Positions 27,108 through 36,209 of a stretch of DNA of 64,000 bases are shown piece after piece. Source of the DNA: Mesobacillus jeotgali (lineage in GTDB: Bacteria > Bacillota > Bacilli > Bacillales > Cytobacillaceae); assembly GCF_031759225.1 (NCBI RefSeq), contig NZ_CP134494.1, positions 2,044,501 to 2,108,500 on the forward strand, given 5' to 3'. A program made the translations under genes and the position numbers. Within the stretch, counting starts at the first letter, position 1. Each line of letters opens with the position of its first letter. The notes under the pieces are model-generated. The model searched no databases. It saw nothing but the letters and a program-made list of their open reading frames with translations, and was not told the DNA's origin.

Positions 27108-29565
27108 AGATGTTGAATTAGTAAAAATAGAGACTAAGGATCTTTCATTAGTGATAAAGGGAAAACCTTATCACGAAAGGTATGAAGGATTACGGCAGTA
27201 TAAGGCTATGGACCGTCATGATGTGATGTACTTTAATGCTGTTAGTGATTCCATTCAGGATGAAAAGATTTATGATATCTCTGTTCAAGAGCTGGTAAAC
27301 CCAACAATCCAAAGGCCGATCTTCTTTGAAAATGGGGTCTATCAACTGATCGTCGTTCCGAAAGATGATCGGAAGTTCACTTTTTATCACGAATATCCTC
27401 TTATCAGACAAGCGGTCTCACTTGTACCTATTGGCAGCCAATCTATTTTAATGGGGAATCTTCAGTTTCAAAATGAGGTTGGCTTTACAACGTTCGAAAT
27501 AAGAGCGGACGGTAAGACGATACTTGAAATCACGCTGGAGATTTTTCCTGTAAAACTTGATTATAAAATGGATTATCAAAAGTTATTAGAAGAAGTAAAC
27601 GATGAGATTTATAACCTGGCTTTTCACTTTATCCGAAAAACATATTTGGGTGCCAGGTTAAAGCTGGAGGGAAATCCGTCGAAAGCGGAATTTTACCGGC
27701 TGATCAGTGAGCATTTTAATCAATTTCTCCAGGCAATAGCGAGAATTGAATTCCAACCTCATCATAAATTGGAGAAGACATATGAAAAAGCACGGGGGGA
27801 CCAGTTGAGGAAGCAAGACTCTGTCAGCAGGAATTTTTTGCGGAAGCGTGCGAACGTCTTTGTCGATGTATCAAAAGGGATTGATATTCGTGGCAGGACA
27901 GTGATGCCTTCGGAAGGATTAAAAATCAAAAAAGAGCTTACATATGATACTTTGGAGAACCGCTATGTTAAGTGGATGATTGAGCGGATCAAACAAAAAC
28001 TGGATGATTTGTTGGACTCTATAGTGAGTAAAAACAGATGGACCAGAGAGAAGCCAGATTATGACTTAGTTGAGAAAATTGAGTCGATGTCCAAACAGTT
28101 AAAGTCTAAGCTGAGCAGTCCATTTTGGAAGCCTATCGGCAAGCTGGACCGATCGGTTATGAGTCTGGTTTTGCAAATGGCACCTGGTTATCGAGATGCT
28201 TTTCAAATCTATTTAACTTTGTCAAAAGGGTTGATGCTGCAGGGGAAACTGTACCGAATGTCGGTGAAGGATGTTGCTACTCTCTATGAATATTGGACTT
28301 TCTTGAAGCTCGGACAGATTCTTGACCGCAAGTATAAGCTTATTAGCCAGGATATAGTTCAGGTTAACAGGGAAGGCTTGTTTATTAATCTGGAAGCAAA
28401 TAAAACGGCCAGGAGGATATTCAAGCATCCTGTTACAAATGAAGAAATCATTTTAGCGTATCAAAAAAGGGAGACCAGCTTGCCGACTGTATCGCAAATA
28501 CCTGATACGATGCTAAGCATTGAGAAAAAGGGAAAGGGCTACAGATACCATTATATTTTTGATGCTAAGTATCGAATTGATTATGCTCAGGAAGACAGCT
28601 ATTATCAGAAACGATATAAGACACCCGGCCCGATGGAAGATGATATTAATACGATGCACCGCTATCGGGATTCGATTGTTGCGACAAGCGGGGGGCCATT
28701 TGAGAGAACCGCTTTTGGAGCTTATGTGTTATTCCCATGGTTTGATGAAACTGTCTATGAAGAGCACCATTTTTACAAGAGTATTGATAAAGTGAATATA
28801 GGCGCGCTGCCGTTCCTGCCGAATGCCACGAATATGGTGGAACGGTTTGTAGAAAGATTGATTGATAAAAGCCCTGAGGAGATTCAAAAGGAGGGCATCC
28901 TGCCAAGGGGTGCACATGAAGAATGGAAGTCGAGCCTGGATCAAATGGTGATGGTTGGACTTGTTTCTGATCAAGAGAGTTATGATCAATTCAGCAAGGA
29001 GGCCTATTATCAAATTCCTGTAAATCAATTAAGAAAAGGATGGCAGGAAGCTGAGTATATAGCCTTGTATGTTAAAAATAGCTTAAATACTGATAATGGC
29101 GTTCAGCTTTATGCGAAGATTAAAGATGTTAGGCCTTATCATGATGGAAATGACGAATATATGCGTTTTCATGCAGCACATTGGTCTAGGCTGAAGCAGA
29201 ACATTAGGCCCGTTAATTACGGCATATCAAGCTATGTGATGACGACTTTAAGTACCCTAAAAGAAGCACAGGAACTCCCTGAATTGTTTATGAAGTCCAA
29301 GGAAGAGATGACCATTTGGCGTATGCTTAGAAGAGTTTCTGATCAAATTAGGATTGACCTAGATCATGAGAATCTTGACCGGGCTTCTAGAATTACAGAG
29401 TATAAGATTAAGGATATCAAAGTGATGATGGATAAACAGGAGAGGGAGATCCTGTTTATTCAAAATGACGCAGAAGAAGCAGTTTCGATTGATCAATTAG
29501 AGAAAAATCCTTCAGGGGTTTTTAAGAAATTGATGGAGATGCTTCAACAATCAAAGGCAGACTAA
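27079..29565 (+). CDS. DUF2357 restriction nuclease (McrC-like partner)
   Basis: Nuclease subunit of 828 aa. The first about 250 residues are beta-rich with a DUF2357-like signature (YEGLRQYKAMDRHDVMYFN, later ENRYVKWMIERIKQ). A PD-(D/E)xK active site is suggested by YHYIFDAKYRIDY near residue 493. The C-terminal 200 residues are helical and charged. ATG 27079 has GGGAGG 10 nt upstream and lies inside the end of the McrB-like gene, so the pair is co-translated. Canonical McrC is about 350 aa. This longer DUF2357 form occurs with McrB-type motors in type IV systems. Base composition is slightly richer in GC than the upstream part of the island. Confidence 0.8.
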   Translation: MALLPSGSREDVELVKIETKDLSLVIKGKPYHERYEGLRQYKAMDRHDVMYFNAVSDSIQDEKIYDISVQELVNPTIQRPIFFENGVYQLIVVPKDDRKFTFYHEYPLIRQAVSLVPIGSQSILMGNLQFQNEVGFTTFEIRADGKTILEITLEIFPVKLDYKMDYQKLLEEVNDEIYNLAFHFIRKTYLGARLKLEGNPSKAEFYRLISEHFNQFLQAIARIEFQPHHKLEKTYEKARGDQLRKQDSVSRNFLRKRANVFVDVSKGIDIRGRTVMPSEGLKIKKELTYDTLENRYVKWMIERIKQKLDDLLDSIVSKNRWTREKPDYDLVEKIESMSKQLKSKLSSPFWKPIGKLDRSVMSLVLQMAPGYRDAFQIYLTLSKGLMLQGKLYRMSVKDVATLYEYWTFLKLGQILDRKYKLISQDIVQVNREGLFINLEANKTARRIFKHPVTNEEIILAYQKRETSLPTVSQIPDTMLSIEKKGKGYRYHYIFDAKYRIDYAQEDSYYQKRYKTPGPMEDDINTMHRYRDSIVATSGGPFERTAFGAYVLFPWFDETVYEEHHFYKSIDKVNIGALPFLPNATNMVERFVERLIDKSPEEIQKEGILPRGAHEEWKSSLDQMVMVGLVSDQESYDQFSKEAYYQIPVNQLRKGWQEAEYIALYVKNSLNTDNGVQLYAKIKDVRPYHDGNDEYMRFHAAHWSRLKQNIRPVNYGISSYVMTTLSTLKEAQELPELFMKSKEEMTIWRMLRRVSDQIRIDLDHENLDRASRITEYKIKDIKVMMDKQEREILFIQNDAEEAVSIDQLEKNPSGVFKKLMEMLQQSKAD

Positions 29566-29580
29566 TGGGTCTGCCTTTTT
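29555..29580 (+). terminator. Terminator overlapping the end of the nuclease gene
   Basis: AGGCAGAC pairs with GTCTGCCT, followed by five T. The stop codon lies in the loop. Confidence 0.85.
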
Positions 29581-29594
29581 GCTATATCTACTTT

Positions 29595-29831
29595 CTACCC
29601 GAGGTTTGGTTTGCACACTTTGCATGGTTTAACGGATGGGTCGTTTAGAGCTTCCAGGTGTTCTAGAGGATCATAGTATCCGTTTTTCTCCTGATTAATG
29701 ATCACTTTCAAATCAAAATTCTTTTTTGTGATATAGGAGCAGTTTGTCTTATGAAGCTTGTTTCCGGTTGCGTTGTCATAAACGATTACATATGGATATT
29801 TCAGGATTTCAGCAAACATTTTAATAGCCAT
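29595..29831 (-). CDS. Small Cys/His protein, Ada-like zinc-binding tail
   Basis: Protein of 78 aa. The C-terminal half has KLHKTNCSYI and PCKVCKP, a H-x4-C ... C-x2-C pattern seen in small Ada-type metal-binding domains found at the tails of bacterial proteins. The N-terminus is a short beta region. ATG 29831 has GGGAG 8 nt upstream. GTG 29840 is less likely. It diverges from the MazG-like gene. The function is unknown. Confidence 0.55.
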   Translation of the reverse strand: MAIKMFAEILKYPYVIVYDNATGNKLHKTNCSYITKKNFDLKVIINQEKNGYYDPLEHLEALNDPSVKPCKVCKPNLG

Positions 29832-29879
29832 AAATAACACTCCCTTTTTCTATGAATATATCACTTGGAATAGCTAAAT

Positions 29880-29887
29880 GGTATAAT
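29880..29887 (+). promoter_or_regulatory. Extended -10 promoter of the MazG-like gene
   Basis: ATGGTATAAT holds a TGn extension and a perfect TATAAT. It lies downstream of the first possible ATG (29852), which is why the start at 29924 is preferred. Confidence 0.55.
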
Positions 29888-29923
29888 TTAACTAAAATAT
29901 ATTCTGAATTGAGGGAGAAAGAC

Positions 29924-30766
29924 ATGGCACCTTTTACTCAGGAGAAATTTGAATTGCCAAGGAACTTACGAGGCAGAAGTTTACACGACAAAGTTATACC
30001 AATGGTCTGCAACTTGAACAATATGATTGAAAAATTGATTTTAGTTGATGGTGATGTGAGTCAATTAAAGCAATGGGAAAAAAGGAGTTATGCAGCTTAT
30101 CAGATCAGTAAAATCAAAAGAGAAGTGATGAATGCTCCAACAAAGGATAGCAGGACGAATCTGGTGAAACAACATATTTTAAACCAAGATCCTAATGATT
30201 TAGGTGCCAGTTGTATTGATATTTATTTGGTTGCCTACGTTGCAGAGAGCTTTAAGCCTGGAAAGCAAGCGTTTATTGAATATGTGATGAAGCACGGGAT
30301 CACGGATAAGCCGAACTCTGCTCAGGCCATTTGGCAGGTAGGAAAAGGGGATGGAACTTATCTGGGAGTTTTACATGAAGATGGTTCAGTCCGTGATTGG
30401 GGTTTTTTCAGGAAGTGGGTTAATGGTACAAGTATGGGCAAGACAAAGTTGTATAACAAGCTAGTGCGAGACCAAATTCCTGAAATCATTCATAAGTCAG
30501 GAAAATCATTTAACACTAGAAAACTAGCACATGAAGAATATATAAAAGAGCTGAAAAATAAAGCTTTTGAGGAACTGAACGAATACTCCCATAGTGCCAG
30601 CAATCAAGAAGCAGCTGAAGAACTGGCGGATTTATTAGAAGTAATGCATTCTTTAGCAGAAGTACATGGTTATACATTTGATCAGATTGAGGAAATACGT
30701 CAGCGTAAAATGGAGGTTAGAGGCGGGTTTAAGGAAAGGATTTTTTTGATTGATGTAGAGGAGTAG
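29924..30766 (+). CDS. MazG-like pyrophosphohydrolase domain with unknown N-terminal domain
   Basis: Protein of 280 aa. The C-terminal about 95 residues read YNKLVRDQIPEIIHKSGKSF, then AFEELNEY and EAAEELADLLEVMHSLAE, an all-alpha NTP pyrophosphohydrolase with the EE...D metal-binding pattern. Stand-alone relatives begin at this point (MxxYNKLVRDKIPEII), so here an extra about 180-residue N-terminal domain is fused in front. That domain is not recognised; it is mixed helical, with a WQVGKGDGTYLGVLHEDGS hairpin. ATG 29924 follows GAGGGAG, and the promoter at 29880 supports it. Such enzymes clear abnormal nucleotides. A defence link is possible but unproven. Confidence 0.7.
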   Translation: MAPFTQEKFELPRNLRGRSLHDKVIPMVCNLNNMIEKLILVDGDVSQLKQWEKRSYAAYQISKIKREVMNAPTKDSRTNLVKQHILNQDPNDLGASCIDIYLVAYVAESFKPGKQAFIEYVMKHGITDKPNSAQAIWQVGKGDGTYLGVLHEDGSVRDWGFFRKWVNGTSMGKTKLYNKLVRDQIPEIIHKSGKSFNTRKLAHEEYIKELKNKAFEELNEYSHSASNQEAAEELADLLEVMHSLAEVHGYTFDQIEEIRQRKMEVRGGFKERIFLIDVEE

Positions 30767-30832
30767 TAATAAGAAGCAATTTAATGAAATATAGTTGTTA
30801 CTTCCCACACCCGAAAACCAGGAGGGTTATTA

Positions 30833-31612
30833 ATGACCAATCTTAAAGGAAAAATTGCAATAGTCACTGGTGCAAGTCGTTCAAAGGGAATTGGGGCTGC
30901 GATTTGTCGCTCACTTGCGAATGCTGGGGCAGATGTGTTTTTTACACATTGGTCTCCGTTTGATGAGATGAGTGGTAATGGATTGGATCAGGAGTTTCCT
31001 AATATATTATGTGAAGAGTTAAGAAACATTGGAGTAAATGCTGCTCATTTGGAGGTTGATTTGAGTAGTAGTGAGTCGTCCAGTCTTATTATGGACATGG
31101 TTGAAGCAACGTTGGGGACACCTAATATTTTAGTGAACAATGCTACGTTTGAATCGCCAGCCAATTTTCGGACTTTGAATAGAGAGATACTGGACATGCA
31201 TTACAAAGTGAATAACAGCGGGACACTTATGCTGTCTCTGGAATTTGCGAAAAGGTATGAAAAGGCATTTCCGGAAAGGAAAGATGGGCGAATCATTAAT
31301 ATGGTATCTAAAGGGCCTGATCCTAACAATCTGGCCTATATAGCCACTAAAGGTATGATGATTGCCATAACCGAACCTTTATCAGTTGGATTAGCGCCCA
31401 TTGGTATCACAGTAAATTCTGTCGATCCTGGTCCGACAGATTCGGGTTGGATCAATGATGAATTGAGAGAGCAGCTGCTGCCACTATTTCCATCAGGACG
31501 AATAGGTGTACCTGAAGATGCTGCACGTTTAATAACGTTCTTAGCCAGCGATAATTCCGGCTGGATTACAGGGCAAACGATAAAATCCGAGGGTGGATTT
31601 TTGGGTAAATAA
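30833..31612 (+). CDS. SDR family oxidoreductase
   Basis: NAD(P)-dependent short-chain dehydrogenase/reductase (259 aa). The Rossmann entry VTGASRSKGIGAA is at residues 13-25, the NNA motif (VNNATFES) is near 103, and the catalytic Tyr/Lys pair is in AYIATKGMM (about 167-171). The closing GQTIKSEGG is typical of the C-terminus. ATG has AGGAGGG upstream. The spacing in the first Gly motif is slightly widened (GASRSKGIG), as in several Bacillus SDRs of unknown substrate. It is a single gene. Confidence 0.85.
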   Translation: MTNLKGKIAIVTGASRSKGIGAAICRSLANAGADVFFTHWSPFDEMSGNGLDQEFPNILCEELRNIGVNAAHLEVDLSSSESSSLIMDMVEATLGTPNILVNNATFESPANFRTLNREILDMHYKVNNSGTLMLSLEFAKRYEKAFPERKDGRIINMVSKGPDPNNLAYIATKGMMIAITEPLSVGLAPIGITVNSVDPGPTDSGWINDELREQLLPLFPSGRIGVPEDAARLITFLASDNSGWITGQTIKSEGGFLGK

Positions 31613-31673
31613 ATTTTAGATTGTGATTCTGGGAGATAACTAGCCTGATTCCTCAGAGAGGGGAGAACATGTG

Positions 31674-32282
31674 ATGTATATACCCAAACATTTTAAGATC
31701 GAGGATGAAGAAGAGATTTATGAGTTTATTGAAAAGTATAGTTTTGCCACTCTTTACTCGACACATAAGGGAGAACCTTATGCTACTCAGCTGCCATTGA
31801 TTCTAAAGAAAGATGAAAAGGCATTATATGGTCATTTTGCTCGCGCTAATGGACAGTGGAAGGATATAAAAGATCAAACAGTTCTTGTAGTTTTCCAGGG
31901 TCCTCACAGCTATGTTTCACCTTCCTGGTATGAAATATCTGATGCTGTACCGACGTGGAATTATGTGGCCGTCCATTTATATGGAAAAGTGGACATGATT
32001 GAAGATGACAAAGTAATCCTTGATTCTTTGAATGAGATGGTAACTAAATATGAAAAGCCAGATAGTCCATACAATTTGAGAAATGTCGATTCAAGATATA
32101 TTGAAGGGCTGAGTAAAGGCATTGTTGCGTTTAAGATGAACATTACTAAAATAGAGGCAAAGGCTAAGTTGAGTCAAAATCATCCAGTGGAAAGGCAAGA
32201 GTTGATTATTGAGAATTTAGAAAGATCTACGGATCAAAATGATTTTCGAGTAGCCACGCTTATGAAGAAAAACTTGTATTAA
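31674..32282 (+). CDS. paiB: PaiB-like FMN-binding regulator
   Basis: Protein of 202 aa in the split-barrel flavin-binding family. MYIPKHFKIEDEEEIYEFI opens it as in Bacillus PaiB. TLYSTHKGEPYATQLPL, GHFARANGQWK and YVSPSWYEISDAVPTWNYVAVHLYG follow. PaiB is described as a negative regulator of sporulation and degradative enzymes. The usual partner paiA is not adjacent. GTG 31671 is an equal alternative start. A terminator follows. Confidence 0.85.
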   Translation: MYIPKHFKIEDEEEIYEFIEKYSFATLYSTHKGEPYATQLPLILKKDEKALYGHFARANGQWKDIKDQTVLVVFQGPHSYVSPSWYEISDAVPTWNYVAVHLYGKVDMIEDDKVILDSLNEMVTKYEKPDSPYNLRNVDSRYIEGLSKGIVAFKMNITKIEAKAKLSQNHPVERQELIIENLERSTDQNDFRVATLMKKNLY

Positions 32283-32300
32283 ATATATTTATTACTATGA

Positions 32301-32328
32301 GCACTTTTCTGAAAGTGCTTCTTTTTTT
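32301..32328 (+). terminator. Intrinsic terminator after paiB
   Basis: GCACTTT pairs with AAAGTGC around TCTG, followed by a T-rich run. Confidence 0.8.
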
Positions 32329-32405
32329 GATCAATGCATAATGGATAATTATGTTAATATGATTGAAGGGGGATAATGTCCCGATTTCTAGTAAGGAGAT
32401 TTGTG

Positions 32406-32918
32406 ATGAAGACTATCCTTAAAACCATCTTTAAATTAGTCTATTATGTATTCATCTGGATCTGGGTAATGTTGCTTTTTATCTTTTCTTTCTCATCATT
32501 ATTTGGACTTGTAGCGGGTTCGGGAGTGATTGGCAGTGCGGATCATCTTTCGGGTGCAATGCTCAGTTTCCTGGTTGTTACGGTTTTATTCCTAATCCAC
32601 CGTAGAAGTGTTCTTAATGTCATAGAGTTCTGCCTAACTTTCGGCTATCTTGGATTCTCGTTATTTCATGCTTTTCTAGCCTTGATCCCGACATTTCTAT
32701 TGTTGCCTAGACTTCAGAATATTGGAACGAATCTTGAAACAGTTATGTTTTTTGTATTGTTTCTAGTCTTTATTTTCGTTTCAGGTCCAATTTATAGAGG
32801 TATTGTCCGGTGGTTTTTAAAAAAGAAAAAGAGTCTGTTGAAAGAAAAGCAAGTGAAAGAACCAATCATTTATCATCAAAAGAAGAAAAAGAAGAGGCAT
32901 AAGAAAAGAATCAGCTGA
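32406..32918 (+). CDS. Integral membrane protein of unknown function
   Basis: Protein of 170 aa with about four hydrophobic segments (roughly 10-35, 42-62, 70-95, 110-135) and a very basic C-terminal tail (KKKKKRHKKR). That tail should stay in the cytoplasm by the positive-inside rule. ATG 32406 is chosen since AAGGAG lies 8 nt before it. ATG 32376 would add ten residues without a clear reason. No family was recognised. Confidence 0.6.
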   Translation: MKTILKTIFKLVYYVFIWIWVMLLFIFSFSSLFGLVAGSGVIGSADHLSGAMLSFLVVTVLFLIHRRSVLNVIEFCLTFGYLGFSLFHAFLALIPTFLLLPRLQNIGTNLETVMFFVLFLVFIFVSGPIYRGIVRWFLKKKKSLLKEKQVKEPIIYHQKKKKKRHKKRIS

Positions 32919-32965
32919 ATGACAATTGGTCTTTATATAAGTAAATCAAAAAGGAGCCTTTTTAC

Positions 32966-33148
32966 ATGCGACAGTTGATAGGTGCTATATATTTATCGTT
33001 CGGCTTTTTGTTTTATATGCTAAATAGGTTTGAGGGATTCCATGCAACGCCCACCTACCATTTTATTGTTGCTGGATTCATTTTTACTGGTTTTGCTTAT
33101 TTGGTTAACGCTGTATTTGATCCTAATAAAAAGAAAAACAATCATTAG
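32966..33148 (+). CDS. Small membrane protein (60 aa)
   Basis: Two hydrophobic helices (about 4-20 and 30-50) with a short Lys-rich tail. ATG has AAAAAGGAG 8 nt upstream. It lies just before the first 52-53-bp repeat array. The function is unknown. Confidence 0.6.
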   Translation: MRQLIGAIYLSFGFLFYMLNRFEGFHATPTYHFIVAGFIFTGFAYLVNAVFDPNKKKNNH

Positions 33149-33214
33149 GCTGGACGAAAATAATGGAGATTCTACGTGGAATTAAATCTGATTGGATTAC
33201 ATATCGGGTTGATT

Positions 33215-33585
33215 TCCAATCGAAAGATATCCTTATGAAGGGCAATCCTCCGCCGAAAGGGTATCGTTCCAGTCGAAAGATACCCTTATGAAGGGCAATC
33301 CTCCACCGAAAGGGTATCATTCCAGTCGAAAGATACCCTTATGAAGGCCAATTCCCACCGAAAGGGTATCGTTCCAGTTGAAAGAGACCCTTACGAAGGG
33401 CAACCCTCCACCGAAAGGGTATCATTCCAGTCGAAAGATACCCTTATGAGGGCAATCCTTCACCGAAAGGGTATTGTTCCAGTCGAAAGATACCCTTATG
33501 AAGGCCAATTCCCACCGAAAGGGTATCATTCCAGTCGAAAGATACCCTTATGAAGGGCAATCCTCCACCGAAAGGGTATCGTTCC
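33215..33585 (+). repeat. Tandem array 1, seven units of 52-53 bp
   Basis: The landmark CGAAAGATAC recurs at 33221, 33274, 33327, 33379 (TGAAAGAG), 33432, 33484 and 33536, giving steps of 53, 53, 52, 53, 52, 52. Each unit has an inverted repeat of AAGGGTATC and GATACCCTT (9-nt arms, 13-nt loop). Small ORFs in this stretch follow the repeat and are not genes. It lies between a small membrane protein gene and a GNAT gene, both on the plus strand. Confidence 0.9.
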
Positions 33586-33623
33586 CTTTGCTAGATAATT
33601 AATAATTATGATTGGAGCTTACT

Positions 33624-34169
33624 ATGTTCAATTTTAAAGTGAATGATTCTATTAGTCTCGAATTATTACAACAGCATCAATCTGAAGAGATCTTTGAGTT
33701 GATTGATCACAACCGGGAGCATTTAAGAGAATGGCTGCTGTGGGTGGACAAACGGAAAAGTGCAGATGATATGGTGCCGGTGATTAAATATTGGTTAGAG
33801 AATCTGGCTAATAATCAAGGGTTCGATGTTGCGATCAGATATAATGGTATTCTTGTCGGCATGATTGGCGTCCAGTTTGATTGGGGCAATCGGGCTGCGA
33901 GCATTGGGTATTTTATTTCTAAGGACAGTGAAGGTAAGGGAATCATCACGATTAGCTTAAAGAGGCTTATTAATGAGCTATTTGACAGGTATTCCATCAA
34001 TAGGATCGAGATCCAATGCGGAGCTAATAACTTGAAAAGCCAGGGGATCCCTGAGAGATTAGGGTTCAAAAAGGAAGGAATCAAACGGGCGGGGCAATTT
34101 CTTTACGATCATTATCAGGATTTGATTGTTTATAGTCTCTTGAAAAATGAGGATGCTGAAAAGTATTAG
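33624..34169 (+). CDS. GNAT acetyltransferase, RimJ/RimL type
   Basis: N-acetyltransferase of 181 aa using acetyl-CoA. It is of the ribosomal-protein-serine acetyltransferase subgroup: ELIDHNREHLREWLLWVD near 25-42, VGMIGVQFDWGNRAASIGYFI near 83, and a GKGIITISLKRLI acetyl-CoA binding segment near 105. The NRIEIQCGANNLKSQGIPERLGFKKEG stretch near 130 is typical. ATG 33624 has GGAG 7 nt upstream. The substrate is unknown. Confidence 0.82.
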   Translation: MFNFKVNDSISLELLQQHQSEEIFELIDHNREHLREWLLWVDKRKSADDMVPVIKYWLENLANNQGFDVAIRYNGILVGMIGVQFDWGNRAASIGYFISKDSEGKGIITISLKRLINELFDRYSINRIEIQCGANNLKSQGIPERLGFKKEGIKRAGQFLYDHYQDLIVYSLLKNEDAEKY

Positions 34170-34184
34170 ATTATTATTTAATAA

Positions 34185-34210
34185 CTGCAGAAGCAGAGCT
34201 GCTTCTGCAG
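34185..34210. terminator. Hairpin between convergent genes
   Basis: CTGCAGAAGC pairs perfectly with GCTTCTGCAG around AGAGCT. AT-rich sequence on both sides suggests a bidirectional terminator, although the T-run is poor. Confidence 0.55.
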
Positions 34211-34223
34211 TATCTTACGTTCA

Positions 34224-34736
34224 TTAATATGACTGCATTTCTTTCAATTTTTTTAATACATAGGTTTCACGCTTCAACCAGTTATGTTGCTCAAATTTGT
34301 CAATCAGGCGTTCATTTTGCTGAATGGCCTCGTCGAGTGTAACCCATTTTGGAGTGAAATCCAGAATTGCCTCATATTCATCTAGTTGCTGAGCATCTTT
34401 TTCTTCTGTTACCAGATTACATAGGTAGTAGTGTGAAATCATTTGGAATAACGCATCCTCTTCGAAGTCATCCTTTTTCTGTTCAATGATTGTGCCAATC
34501 TTATCTGTGACGATACAATCAATATAACCAGTTTCTTCCCTAACCTCACGTTTTAAACAATCCTCATGGTTTTCGTTCTTTTCAACACCACCACCGGGAA
34601 ATTTAAAATCTCCTCTATTGGATTGAACCAGTAGAATGTGATTATCCTTCATAATAACCGCTCTGACTGCTACTCTCTCGATAGTATTTTTATAGTTATC
34701 CGTATTTGGTTCGTCTATTGTCATATGGAAGTTCAT
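34224..34736 (-). CDS. NUDIX hydrolase
   Basis: Diphosphohydrolase of 170 aa. The Nudix box GGGVEKNENHEDCLKREVRE followed by ETGY (about 50-73) keeps the G-x5-E-x7-RE-x2-EE-x-G order. AVIMKDNHILLVQS precedes it. The longer open frame reaching 34931 would overlap the divergent HIT gene, so Met at 34736 (MNFHMTIDE) is taken, with AGG just upstream. The substrate is not predictable. Confidence 0.8.
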   Translation of the reverse strand: MNFHMTIDEPNTDNYKNTIERVAVRAVIMKDNHILLVQSNRGDFKFPGGGVEKNENHEDCLKREVREETGYIDCIVTDKIGTIIEQKKDDFEEDALFQMISHYYLCNLVTEEKDAQQLDEYEAILDFTPKWVTLDEAIQQNERLIDKFEQHNWLKRETYVLKKLKEMQSY

Positions 34737-34838
34737 GTCCTGTCGCCTCACTTCATAGTTAATTCCCTTTAGAAAATTATACCAATTTTTCTGTAAATAT
34801 ATTATACTTTTAAAAATATCAAAAAAGGCGGGATTCCT

Positions 34839-35291
34839 GTGAACGATTGTTTTATCTGTAATAAGCATAGTGGCACTATCGAAACTTCTGGCGTGAAAAT
34901 TTTTGAGGATGATTTTGTGTATGTTGGTCATATTGATCGGAATGGGAATCCTAACTATTTAGGTCATATTATGATTGATTTAAAAAGGCATGTTCCGACA
35001 CTTGGAGAGATGAATATGGAGGAGGCGAAAGTGTTCGGAATGATGATGGCTAAATTAAGTAAAGCACTCATGGAGAGCGAAGGTGCTGAACATATCTATG
35101 CTTTTGTGTCGGGGGATTCGGTGCCGCACCTTCATATGCACCTGGTTCCTCGCTATCCGGGCACTCCAAAGGAATATTGGGGACCGAATGCGGTGTATGA
35201 TTGGGAAGGTGCGCCAATGGGTAGCAATGATGATGTGATTGCACTTTGTACCCGTATTAAGACATATTTAGAGAATCAGCTCCATGGCTAA
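34839..35291 (+). CDS. HIT family hydrolase
   Basis: Nucleotide phosphoramidase or hydrolase of 150 aa. The histidine triad HLHMHLVPRYPG (about 89-100) is complete. CFICNKHSG at the N-terminus may bind zinc. The start is GTG after a GGCGGGA stretch. It overlaps the PP2C-like gene by 8 bp, so the two are coupled. It is divergent from the NUDIX gene. Confidence 0.85.
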   Translation: MNDCFICNKHSGTIETSGVKIFEDDFVYVGHIDRNGNPNYLGHIMIDLKRHVPTLGEMNMEEAKVFGMMMAKLSKALMESEGAEHIYAFVSGDSVPHLHMHLVPRYPGTPKEYWGPNAVYDWEGAPMGSNDDVIALCTRIKTYLENQLHG

Positions 35292-36099
35292 GCAGAGCGG
35301 GGAGTTTTGCTGGGTAGGGAACCAGGAACACTTTGTTGATCAGCCAGACGTTTCTCAGATTGGTAAAATCGTAGTTGGGCGTTATGGAGGCAATTCGAGA
35401 GCTGGACAGTATAAGAATGAAGATGGATGTCTGGTGTGGTTCAATGAACAGCAAGATTGGGAGTTTACAATCTTGCTTGATGCACATAATACTGCGGAAA
35501 GTGCAGAATTGATTATTAAGCAAATCGAAAGTGCGGAGCTTGAAATAAAGCAAACTTTGTCCAAGCCGACAAATCAACTGACTTTTAAAAAGCTAGAAGA
35601 AAAGATAATAAGCCTTTTTCAATCTGAAGAATTTTTACTAGCTTGCCGAAATGTTACAGGTGAGACAGCTTGTTTAATAGTCGCGCGGAAGGATCAATAT
35701 GTATGGTGGTTTTCAGTTGGTGATTGTGTGCTCTATTTATTTCACGAGGAACTTGCTGCAATGGGTCAGTATCAGTTAAACCAGAGACAATTTTATGAAT
35801 GGATTGGCGAGGTCAATACGTTTGAATTGGATGTTCCTTGTTACAGTGTTGGAATAAGGGAATTAAGAACAGGAAAGAATCGTATTTTCCTGACGACAGA
35901 TGGGTTGATTGAATGTCCAAATGAACCTTACGCAAACCCTGCGAGCATTTATCATTCCTTTCCTGATATTGAAGAGGATGAAAGCATCATTACTTCCATG
36001 TTAGAGACGATAAAGAGTAACCATGTCAGGGACAGCACGACGATCCTTAGCTGGAATGTGAATGTTTTTAAGGAAGCCACCAGGCCTAGTGATCAATAG
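35284..36099 (+). CDS. PP2C-like phosphatase domain protein
   Basis: Protein of 271 aa with the PPM/PP2C pattern: GRYGGNSRAGQYKNEDG near 37-53 (metal-binding Asp), LLDAHN near 66, ETACLIVA near 127, WFSVGDCVLYLF near 141 and LTTDGLIECP near 201. RDSTTILSW near 254 ends the fold. LLDAHN replaces the usual DGxGG, so catalysis may be altered. It starts inside the HIT gene stop (8-bp overlap). Confidence 0.78.
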   Translation: MAKQSGEFCWVGNQEHFVDQPDVSQIGKIVVGRYGGNSRAGQYKNEDGCLVWFNEQQDWEFTILLDAHNTAESAELIIKQIESAELEIKQTLSKPTNQLTFKKLEEKIISLFQSEEFLLACRNVTGETACLIVARKDQYVWWFSVGDCVLYLFHEELAAMGQYQLNQRQFYEWIGEVNTFELDVPCYSVGIRELRTGKNRIFLTTDGLIECPNEPYANPASIYHSFPDIEEDESIITSMLETIKSNHVRDSTTILSWNVNVFKEATRPSDQ

Positions 36100-36209
36100 A
36101 ATCTTTTAATCAAAATTATCATAGTACTTATTTCTAAGTTTTTTGGTGAGAGAATAATAGTTGTCTATCTAAAAGTTTAATTAAACAGAAATAAAAGGGA
36201 TGAGAAATA

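Noticed and set aside
1160..29565. Integrative element boundaries or a tRNA attachment site for the defence island
   Set aside because: No integrase, tRNA gene or long direct repeats were seen at the island edges.
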